From contig JACCRD010000171.1 in NCBI GenBank assembly GCA_013813755.1, forward strand, positions 1-11,509: a stretch of 11,509 nucleotides of DNA. Direction: 5' to 3'. Positions within the stretch are counted from its first letter, which is position 1. Each line of letters starts with the position of its first letter. This document shows positions 5,959-11,509 of this stretch, piece by piece. Source of the DNA: Acidobacteriota bacterium. Lineage in GTDB: Bacteria; Acidobacteriota; Blastocatellia; Pyrinomonadales; Pyrinomonadaceae. The notes beneath the pieces were generated by a model that was not told the DNA's origin, did no database searches, and saw only the letters and a list, made by a program, of their open reading frames with translations. The position numbers and the translations under genes were made by a program.

Positions 5959-6687
5959 TTAGGATTTTCGTTTTATGCTGTCAAAAGTTTGAATCGCCTG
6001 CATGATTGTTTTGTAACATTCACAGGTTTCGCCTTCCAGCGCGGCGCGGTCAAGAATGGTAATACGACCGCGATTATAGTCAATTATTTTTTTATCAAGT
6101 AACAGTTTCGAAGCGATTGAAATTGTCGAACGATTTACTCCGAGTAAATTGGCTATCGTTTCCTGAGTAAGAAATATTTCTTCACAATGCGAGCGGTCGG
6201 CGAGTGTGAGCAGCCAGCGGCTCAGGCGTTCGACGGCACGGTGTGTTTGATTGCACAGAGCTGTCTGCGCAGTTTCGGTAATTCTCGCTTCGAGGCGGCT
6301 AAGAATCAAATCGTGAAGCGCGCCACCGCGCTTGAATTCTTCTTCAAACACCTTGGCAGATATTTTATAACCGCCGCCGTCGGTCAGCATTTGGCAACGA
6401 ATAATAAAAAAGTCGTTTTTAAAAATAGCTCTTTCTCCGACCGTGCTTTCGACTCCGACAATACTCAACTCAATATCTACGCCTTCGGAATTGCTGACCG
6501 ACAAAGCCGCGACCCCCTGATCGAGAAAATAAACGCTGTTTGCCGGCGAATCGGATTGGTGCAGAACTTCGCCGCGCCGCAGGAAAACCGGTCTTAAGTG
6601 CGGTAAAAGTCTTTGATAATCTTCGTCGGGCAAGGCGGCGAGAAGTAAATTTCTTTGTTGAGAATCCTTTACTTTTTTGTTGGACAT
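5959..6687 (-). CDS. Crp/Fnr family transcriptional regulator (paralogue 1)
   Basis: A 242-aa DNA-binding protein: cyclic-nucleotide-binding-like beta-barrel at residues ~20-125, long dimer helix ~128-160, and winged helix ~170-212 with LTQETIANLLGVNRSTIS as the helix-turn-helix. It ends with the C222-x-C224-Y225 motif. A TTG at 6714 would give 251 residues, but I chose the ATG at 6687. From there it aligns without a gap to the neighbouring Crp/Fnr protein (A18-L-P20, QTALCN 141-146, RWLL 157-160, LTQE 173-176, LGVNR 182-186, RGxIT 206-210, CxCY 222-225). Neither start has a good ribosome site. It lacks the VGREGxVG motif of its partner, having VGVESTVG, so its effector site may differ. Cysteines are at 98, 145, 168, 222 and 224. 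Effector and targets are unknown; autoregulation or cross-regulation is likely from the divergent arrangement. Confidence 0.9.
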   Translation of the reverse strand: MSNKKVKDSQQRNLLLAALPDEDYQRLLPHLRPVFLRRGEVLHQSDSPANSVYFLDQGVAALSVSNSEGVDIELSIVGVESTVGERAIFKNDFFIIRCQMLTDGGGYKISAKVFEEEFKRGGALHDLILSRLEARITETAQTALCNQTHRAVERLSRWLLTLADRSHCEEIFLTQETIANLLGVNRSTISIASKLLLDKKIIDYNRGRITILDRAALEGETCECYKTIMQAIQTFDSIKRKS

Positions 6688-6736
6688 ACTGTTTTTGCAA
6701 ATTTCTAATATCAAAAAGGAGATTTCAATATTGTGG

Positions 6737-6752
6737 TAATTGTTTACAATTA
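6737..6752. promoter_or_regulatory. Operator-like palindrome between the divergent Crp/Fnr genes
   Basis: TAATTGT-TT-ACAATTA is a perfect 7-bp inverted repeat with a 2-nt centre, 50 nt upstream of the ATG of the minus-strand regulator. Its core TGTTTACAA (6741-6749) recurs exactly at 6930-6938, 34 nt before the plus-strand regulator. The rest of 6753-6908 is AT-rich and holds a possible plus promoter (TTAACC 6844-6849, TATAAA 6868-6873, 18-nt spacer) and an isolated TATAAT at 6823-6828. Confidence 0.45.
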
Positions 6753-6908
6753 ATAATAAAAATAATTTTTTATTTGTTATGTGGTTAATCTAACAGACAA
6801 ATAAGTTATTTGAATTGTAACCTATAATGTTTTGATCACATTCTTAACCTAAAATAAATTATTTTATTATAAAGACAATTCGCGACATCGGGGTTTACTT
6901 GGACAAAG

Positions 6909-6966
6909 ATCTCCTCGTGCCGTCTGATGTGTTTACAAATACACGACCGAGAGAATAGAAGGAGAT
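6909..6966 (+). promoter_or_regulatory. Leader that can pair with the ribosome-binding site of the second Crp/Fnr gene
   Basis: ATCTCCT (6909-6915) is exactly complementary to AGGAGAT (6960-6966), which is the Shine-Dalgarno site of the gene at 6972. An inner pairing TCGTG (6915-6919) with CACGA (6942-6946) could stack close by, sharing only T6915. Folding would hide the ribosome-binding site. The copy of TGTTTACAA (6930-6938) lies in the loop region. Confidence 0.4.
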
Positions 6967-6971
6967 AAACC

Positions 6972-7685
6972 ATGCAAAAAAAACCTCAAGCATCTCTCAC
7001 CACCAAAAATTTTATTTTAAACGCTTTGCCGAAAAAAGATTTCGAGCGCCTTCACGCTCATCTTGAACCGGTTGAATTAGCTCTCGGTGAAATTATCTAT
7101 CGACCCGATAAACCGATTAAATATATTTATTTCCCCGAAAACTCAATGGCTTCCATTGTCGCAACCACCAGCAGCGGACAATGCGTTGAAGTGGGGGTTG
7201 TCGGTCGAGAAGGAATCGTCGGCGTCAATGTTTTGCTGGGAGTTGATTCGATTGCTAACGAGTGTTTTATGCAGAGGGGCGACGGTGCGTTACGGATGAA
7301 GACGGAAACAGCCAGACAAGTGTTTAAGGAAGGCGGCGCGTTTCAGGATTTATCGCTGCGCTTTATAAACTTCCTAATGCTGCAGATTAGTCAAACTGCA
7401 TTGTGCAATCGCCTGCATTCAGTTGAGGAAAAATTGTGCAGATGGTTGTTGATGTATCACGACCGCGCTGAGAATAATAAATTAACCCTGACGCAGGAGT
7501 TTCTATCCATTATGCTCGGCGTGAATCGTCCGAGCGTGACAACCGTCGCCGTTACTTTGCAGAGCGCGGGTCTGATTAAATATTCGCGCGGTCTGATTAC
7601 CATTATTGAGCGACAAGGAATTGAAGATCTCGCTTGTGATTGTTACCAAGCCGTTAAAGACGAATACGACCGCCTGCCGAAATAA
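6972..7685 (+). CDS. Crp/Fnr family transcriptional regulator (paralogue 2)
   Basis: A 237-aa regulator with the same layout as its divergent neighbour: sensory beta-barrel ~20-125, dimer helix ~128-160, winged helix ~170-212 with LTQEFLSIMLGVNRPSVT. It has VEVGVVGREGIVG (72-84), typical of a large group of Crp/Fnr proteins that do not match classical cAMP-binding CRP. Cysteines are at 71, 98, 145, 156, 222 and 224; four of these (98, 145, 222, 224) are shared with the neighbour at identical positions, which would suit a redox or metal sensor. Unlike FNR, there is no N-terminal cysteine cluster. The start is firm: AAGGAGAT 5 nt before the ATG. The leader may fold over that site. No terminator is visible after the stop. 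Confidence 0.93.
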   Translation: MQKKPQASLTTKNFILNALPKKDFERLHAHLEPVELALGEIIYRPDKPIKYIYFPENSMASIVATTSSGQCVEVGVVGREGIVGVNVLLGVDSIANECFMQRGDGALRMKTETARQVFKEGGAFQDLSLRFINFLMLQISQTALCNRLHSVEEKLCRWLLMYHDRAENNKLTLTQEFLSIMLGVNRPSVTTVAVTLQSAGLIKYSRGLITIIERQGIEDLACDCYQAVKDEYDRLPK

Positions 7686-7810
7686 TATCACTGCTATTAT
7701 TTCAACTTTTTATGACGCAAGATAAAGCCAAACCAACAAGAAGTTTTTATTTTACTTGCACAAACAAAATATAAACTCAGAAAAATAAATTATTTAATTG
7801 ATTTGCCGTG

Positions 7811-7832
7811 AGTTTTCCACAGGTGGAAAACT
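7811..7832. repeat. Perfect 22-nt palindromic site with 2-nt centre
   Basis: AGTTTTCCAC-AG-GTGGAAAACT: 10-bp arms pair without mismatch around AG. It lies 79 nt upstream of the next gene. As RNA the loop is too tight to be a standard terminator and only CTTTG follows, so a protein-binding site is more likely. TTTTCCACA within it is one base from a DnaA box (TTATCCACA). TTGACTAAT occurs twice between it and the gene (7853-7861 and 7896-7904). Confidence 0.5.
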
Positions 7833-7911
7833 TTGTCGCAGTCGATTTTTCGTTGACTAATTTATAAAATAAGCACAAAATTATAGTTAAATAGATTGAC
7901 TAATAAAAATA

Positions 7912-8193
7912 ATGAGTTTTACGAAAGAAAGCGCAGTTGAGAGAGCTAAAAAGGATTTAGCAAAACGTTTAGATATTGCGGAAAGCGAGATTGAAACGGT
8001 TTCCGTTGCTGAAAAGGATTTTTCGGATATGTCGCTTGGCGCACCTGCCGGAGATGAAATGTCGGCACAGATGATTTCCAGCGGCTGGAGCATAAATTTG
8101 AAAGCCAAAGGAAAGAAGTTCGATTATCGCGCCGATAAATACCAGCTTCGCCTGCATGGGTACAACGGAACAAACCATATTATTGAATCGTAA
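7912..8193 (+). CDS. Small cytosolic protein of unknown function upstream of a subtilase
   Basis: A 93-aa protein without signal peptide or membrane segment. The N-terminal half is an amphipathic helix region (AVERAKKDLAKRLDIAESEIE), followed by VSVAEKDFSDMSLGAP and a strand-rich end (GWSINLKAKGKKFDYRADKYQLRLHGY). This pattern, an 'AKxDLAxRL' helix, then a D-x-SLG-x-P turn and a G-W-x-I-x-L-x-A-x-GKxxxYRA hairpin, resembles a small domain I have seen in many bacterial proteins without an agreed function; the usual Cys before Pro is Ala here. No good ribosome site precedes the ATG. It lies 93 nt ahead of the protease gene on the same strand; a role as partner or inhibitor is only a guess, since the protease works outside the cytosol and this protein has no export signal. 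Confidence 0.72.
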   Translation: MSFTKESAVERAKKDLAKRLDIAESEIETVSVAEKDFSDMSLGAPAGDEMSAQMISSGWSINLKAKGKKFDYRADKYQLRLHGYNGTNHIIES

Positions 8194-8236
8194 ATCTCTT
8201 GACAGGAAATCAGCCTGCTGCAAGTCAGGTAGTTTA

Positions 8237-8250
8237 AGCAAAATTTTGCT
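8237..8250. promoter_or_regulatory. Perfect 14-bp palindrome upstream of the subtilase gene
   Basis: AGCAAAATTTTGCT is fully self-complementary and centred 43 nt before the ATG at 8287. A TTGACA at 8199-8204 lies upstream, but no convincing -10 is found at the right distance. It may be an operator; the role is inference. Confidence 0.3.
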
Positions 8251-8286
8251 CTAAGCAGGAATTCAACATTTTTGGAGTTTGAAAAA

Positions 8287-9717
8287 ATGAATCGAAATAA
8301 TTTTTGGATCCATCTAACCGTTGCCGTCGTGATAATTTCGATGGCGGCTATTTTAGGTCAAGTCAGAAACTGGCGTTCGTCGCTGCGCGGAGATTCGGCA
8401 AAGGTAATTAAATCAACAGCGAAACCATCTGCCGCGAAGCGTCCGGCGGAAGAGAAAGAACCTGAAGTTCTGGTCAAATTACGTCCGAATATCAGTCTTT
8501 CTGAAATCAAAAAAATCGCGGCAAAAAACAATGACCGCGTTGAAGATGAAATCGAATCAGTCAAAGGTTTAGTGGCGATTGACGATCTTGATAATCTCGC
8601 TGCCGATAAAGTTGCCGCACAATACGCTGCGATGAGCGACGCCGTAATTTATGCCGAAGCGAATAACAAAATAGAACTCGACCCGATTGAAAGTTTACCT
8701 GCGTCTGTTCTGGTTGATCTCGAAGAAAGTGCTCCTTCCGCGCTGATGCCGAATGACCCGATGTTCAAAGATCAATGGGCTTTAAACAACGTCGGGCAAA
8801 ATGGCGGAAAATCTGAATCTGACATCCGCGCCATCAAAGCGTGGCTCAAAACGCAGGGCAGCAGTGATGTTGTGGTCGCCGTTTTAGACAGCGGAGTTAA
8901 TTATAAACACACTGACTTCGCCGCCAATATGTGGGTTCGTCCCGACAATGTTCCTGTTTATAAGGACGACGAACTCGGCACCTTTGATGATTTACACGGT
9001 TTTAACGCCGTTGATAACCTGAGTGATCCGATGGACGACAACGGACACGGAACGCACTGCGCCGGAATTATCGGCGCGGAAGGCAACAACGACGAAGGCA
9101 TCACGGGAATCAACTGGAAGGTTGAAATTATGCCGCTTAAATTTATGGGACGCGGCGGTTTCGGTACGACCAAAGACGCGATTGAAGCGATTAATTATGC
9201 GATTGACCGCAAACGCGCCGGTGTCAACGTCAAAGTGATCAACGCCAGCTGGGGTTCGACTCTTTCTTCAAAAGCTCTGGAAGATACGATTCGCGCTGCC
9301 GGAGAAGAAGGAATTTTGTTTGTCGCCGCGTCGGGAAACAACAGCACGAACAATGACAGGCGTCCGCATTATCCTTCAAATTACAATCTACCAAACGTCA
9401 TCAGCGTCGCCGCGCTCGACCGAACAGATAATTTAGCTTCATTTTCCAACTTCGGCGCCAAAACGGTTCACGTCGCCGCACCGGGCAGAGATATTCTCAG
9501 CACCTGGCTCAACGACGATTATCGCGAAGCTTCGGGAACTTCAATGGCAACGCCGTATGTCGCCGGCATCGCGGCTTTGATTTGGTCAAGCGAGCCGAAA
9601 ATAACGATGGAAAAAGTTCGTGAGAGAGTTCTCAAATCAACAGATAAACTTGATTCTCTGACCGGCAAAGTCGAAAGCGGCGGACGAATCAATGCTGAAA
9701 AAGCTCTGGAAAATTAA
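8287..9717 (+). CDS. Membrane-anchored or secreted subtilisin-like serine protease (family S8) with prodomain
   Basis: A 476-aa endopeptidase acting outside the cytoplasm. Residues ~6-24 are a hydrophobic signal or anchor helix; a polar, Lys/Ala/Pro-rich linker runs to ~58. Residues ~60-130 (VLVKLRPNISLSEIKKIA onward) match a fervidolysin-like propeptide that would fold and inhibit the enzyme until cleaved. The catalytic domain starts near MPNDPMFKDQWALNN (154-168) and has all key residues: D201 (AVLDSGV), H254 (DNGHGTHCAG), oxyanion N351 (AASGNN) and S419 (SGTSMATP). It stops right after the catalytic domain, with no PPC, sorting or repeat domain. I chose ATG 8287, with GGAG 9 nt upstream; an upstream TTG at 8272 would overlap that site. 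It may be co-transcribed with the 93-aa gene and ends at a strong terminator. Substrate unknown. Confidence 0.94.
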   Translation: MNRNNFWIHLTVAVVIISMAAILGQVRNWRSSLRGDSAKVIKSTAKPSAAKRPAEEKEPEVLVKLRPNISLSEIKKIAAKNNDRVEDEIESVKGLVAIDDLDNLAADKVAAQYAAMSDAVIYAEANNKIELDPIESLPASVLVDLEESAPSALMPNDPMFKDQWALNNVGQNGGKSESDIRAIKAWLKTQGSSDVVVAVLDSGVNYKHTDFAANMWVRPDNVPVYKDDELGTFDDLHGFNAVDNLSDPMDDNGHGTHCAGIIGAEGNNDEGITGINWKVEIMPLKFMGRGGFGTTKDAIEAINYAIDRKRAGVNVKVINASWGSTLSSKALEDTIRAAGEEGILFVAASGNNSTNNDRRPHYPSNYNLPNVISVAALDRTDNLASFSNFGAKTVHVAAPGRDILSTWLNDDYREASGTSMATPYVAGIAALIWSSEPKITMEKVRERVLKSTDKLDSLTGKVESGGRINAEKALEN

Positions 9718-9741
9718 GCGTTCAACAAAACATTTTTGGTC

Positions 9742-9772
9742 AAGACCGCGAATCCTTCGCGGTCTTTTTTTT
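9742..9772 (+). terminator. Rho-independent terminator of the subtilase gene
   Basis: AAGACCGCGAA (9742-9752) pairs perfectly with TTCGCGGTCTT (9756-9766) around TCC, followed by six more T. It lies 24 nt after the stop codon. In the other direction no T-run follows, so it is a one-way terminator. Confidence 0.93.
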
Positions 9773-10027
9773 GCAAAATTAATTCTTTAGTCGGATTTAA
9801 CAGGCACTCTTTCGCAAAAATTAATCCTTGTTCAAACAAACGTCCGGCTTGCGGGAAATCCGCGGCATCGAGCGTAAGCCTGCCCGCGAAAATCGCCTAT
9901 TCGGTAAATAAACGCTTTTCTCCTTTTCTTCAGCAGAATTTTTTAGAACGATTTTAAAATCTACGCAATTCGTAACAGAAGTCCGCGCGTATCTGAAAAT
10001 TGCTGTAAGTATCAGTTTCTACTTCAC
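9773..10027. other. 255-nt stretch with no clear gene; GC-rich inverted-repeat patch
   Basis: No start codon with a ribosome-binding site and coding character is visible. At 9846-9880 GGCTTGCG and CGTAAGCC form an imperfect inverted repeat (7 of 8 pairs) around a loop containing CCGCGG, in otherwise AT-rich surroundings. Two minus-strand frames across 9770-9925 read as protein-like without a start, each broken by a stop, which would fit a decayed gene or a dispersed repeat. I see no terminator for the minus-strand gene that ends at 10028. Confidence 0.4.
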
Positions 10028-11509
10028 TTAAAAACTTTTACGGAAAAGATACGAAGCTTTGATAAAAAACGTGCGTCCGTTCTGGCGAAAGCCCGGTTCG
10101 AGTCCGCCGGTAAACGGATTGTAGCCGTTGCGGTTAAAATCGTCATTGTAACCAGCGTAGAGGGCGGTTCCGGGGCTTGGCGTCCAACCGAAAACGACTT
10201 GCGGACGGAGGCGCGTGGAGAGCGTTGAATAATCAATTCGGGTACGCGCGAATACGCTTCGGGTGAATTGATAAGTCGAGCGCAGGCTGAAAATGTTGTC
10301 GTCAAAAGCGGTGCGTCTAGTGTCATCACGGACAAGTCTCTGTTTATTATAATTGAGCTGGACTTGAAGCGCCGAGGTTGGTTGATAACGCAAACTCGAT
10401 TCGATATAAAGTTGTTTGCCGGGACCCGGATCAAATCCGGGTCTGATTGGCTGGATATTGGTCGGGTCATCCGGATTCAAATCGCGTCTTCGCAGATATT
10501 CCTGAAAAGCCGTTTCGTAAGCGAGAAATGGCACGCTGACCCTTGGAAAACGTCTGCCGTTGCCTAAATCAAAATCGAGCTGTCCGTCGCTGTAGCTGAG
10601 AACAAATAAACCAAAAATCTGCTTAACCGGAGAAGTTTCGACAAAGCCGTAAACTTCGCGGCGATGAGCCGAGCGTTCCGCATCCGCGCCGAAAAATGCT
10701 CCGCGCCGAGTGGCATTGCGGTTAGCGCCGAATTCGTGTTCAAAAACGCGTTCATAGCCAAGTTCAAAGCCGCCGCCGACGTATGTCTGGCGCTGCAAAC
10801 CGATCATTCCCTGAGTGTTCGAATTCCATTGCTGCAAGCGTCCCTGCCAATCGTGGTTGAGGACAGCATCATTGGAGATTCGCTTGGTGATGATTTTTTG
10901 CTTCGGCTGCTGCTCGGTTTGATAGCGAACAAAGGCGCGGTGCTGATTGGTGTCGGTGCGCGGGGTGAAACCGACGTCGGCGCGGTAATCGCGCGTTCTG
11001 CCGACGCCGTTTATTTGAATCGACAAATTACGGTCAGAACGATCAAGCGAATATGAATAACCAAAACCGTTGCCATTGCGATACAAATTGCGGTCTAAAT
11101 CCGGGTCATAGAAAAAACGGCGCGAGTTGGTGCCGGTTATTTGAAATTCCGCAACCGTTTTCGGATCGACGCGAAAACGTCCGTCAAAACCGGCTGTGTG
11201 ATTGTGGCGTTCGATAAAATTATAAGTTGTGGCGAAAAACCCGACGTTGTGTTGTCTGCCAATGTCGCGTTTAAATCGAAGAATGCCGATGTCAGCGTTT
11301 TTATCCACAAAACGCTCGACGCCGCAGACAATTTTCGGATCGGCAAGCCGTCGAATCTGGCATTCGCGCAAGCCCTGTCGTTCGTCCAGAGAATAATTGC
11401 CGGGCGCGTTATCGGAAGCGTAAAGCAAGCCGAAAGTGTTTTTGCCGCGCCTGCCGGTTAATTTTGCGGCAATGTCCGGGTCAACGATGGCGCGCGTGTT
11501 GACGACGTT
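10028..11509 (-). CDS. DUF5916-type outer-membrane beta-barrel protein, C-terminal part (5' end outside window)
   Basis: The reading frame is open to the window edge and gives 493 residues; the start lies beyond 11509. The visible part opens with NVVNTRAIVDPD and KLTGRRGKNTFGLLYASD, the junction typical of DUF5916 proteins between an N-terminal carbohydrate-binding-like (CBM9-like) domain and the barrel. It continues with many alternating strands rich in Tyr, Phe, Arg and Asn (FDGRFRVDPKT, FEITG-like strands, GRTRDYRADVGFTPRTDTN) and ends in FFIKASYLFRKSF, an outer-membrane C-terminus with terminal Phe. The likely place is the outer membrane; the family's substrate and role are not established. 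Internal TTG at 11426-11428 could be mistaken for a start but the upstream codons continue the conserved pattern. It is on the strand opposite to the subtilase and converges with it. Confidence 0.85.
   Translation of the reverse strand, partial: NVVNTRAIVDPDIAAKLTGRRGKNTFGLLYASDNAPGNYSLDERQGLRECQIRRLADPKIVCGVERFVDKNADIGILRFKRDIGRQHNVGFFATTYNFIERHNHTAGFDGRFRVDPKTVAEFQITGTNSRRFFYDPDLDRNLYRNGNGFGYSYSLDRSDRNLSIQINGVGRTRDYRADVGFTPRTDTNQHRAFVRYQTEQQPKQKIITKRISNDAVLNHDWQGRLQQWNSNTQGMIGLQRQTYVGGGFELGYERVFEHEFGANRNATRRGAFFGADAERSAHRREVYGFVETSPVKQIFGLFVLSYSDGQLDFDLGNGRRFPRVSVPFLAYETAFQEYLRRRDLNPDDPTNIQPIRPGFDPGPGKQLYIESSLRYQPTSALQVQLNYNKQRLVRDDTRRTAFDDNIFSLRSTYQFTRSVFARTRIDYSTLSTRLRPQVVFGWTPSPGTALYAGYNDDFNRNGYNPFTGGLEPGFRQNGRTFFIKASYLFRKSF

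Noticed and set aside
7811..7832. Possible replication origin because of a DnaA-box-like TTTTCCACA
   Set aside because: There is only one near-match in a palindrome, no cluster of boxes, and no dnaA, dnaN or similar gene nearby.
10268..10567. Plus-strand ORFs at 10268-10567, 10664-11056 and 11141-11461
   Set aside because: All are antisense to the continuous DUF5916-type frame, which has clear barrel-strand periodicity and a proper C-terminus.
1..11509. CRISPR array, tRNA, integrase or defence system
   Set aside because: No regularly spaced repeats, tRNA cloverleaf, or recombinase, nuclease or toxin-antitoxin motifs were seen on either strand.

Overview
The window looks like a chromosomal piece from a Gram-negative bacterium of moderate GC content. 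Two outer-membrane barrel proteins (a TonB-dependent receptor with a carboxypeptidase-regulatory-like N-domain, and a DUF5916-type barrel), a pair of Crp/Fnr proteins with a C-terminal Cys-x-Cys-Tyr, and GlpX-type gluconeogenesis would fit Acidobacteriota, perhaps class Blastocatellia. That placement is inference from family distribution; there is no rRNA marker here. I see no tRNA, rRNA, CRISPR array, insertion sequence or phage gene.

Layout. At 1-222 (-) lies a small four-cysteine zinc-ribbon-like protein, followed by a TonB-dependent receptor (414-2699, +) that carries an in-frame tandem array of five 7-bp units. The receptor converges on a seven-iron ferredoxin (2778-3074, -) with a shared hairpin terminator between them. 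The ferredoxin is divergent from glpX (3221-4264, +); an inverted repeat sits over the probable promoters of both. A DUF2085 membrane protein (4306-4848, +) follows glpX closely.

From 4849 to 5503 there is a 655-nt stretch with no convincing gene but rich in secondary structure: a tidy three-way-junction fold, several hairpins and, on the minus strand, a terminator-like hairpin followed by a textbook Shine-Dalgarno site and a doubtful 90-codon ORF. Next comes a small signalling cluster: a stand-alone receiver protein whose phospho-acceptor Asp is replaced by Glu (5504-5941, +), and two divergent Crp/Fnr paralogues (5959-6687, -, and 6972-7685, +) that align without gaps and share four cysteines. 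The space between them holds operator-like palindromes, and the second has a leader able to pair with its own ribosome-binding site.

The right part holds a 93-aa cytosolic protein of unknown function just upstream of a membrane-anchored subtilisin-like protease (8287-9717, +) with a strong terminator, a short region without a gene, and the 3' part of a DUF5916-type outer-membrane protein that runs off the right edge (10028-11509, -).

How they may work together: the receptor and the DUF5916 barrel belong to the outer membrane; ferredoxin and GlpX serve central metabolism; the receiver and Crp/Fnr pair look like a local redox or metabolite regulatory node. The strongest leads are the Glu-receiver, the four-cysteine Crp/Fnr pair with its structured leader, the three-way junction element and the 7-bp repeat in the receptor. 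None is proven by sequence alone.
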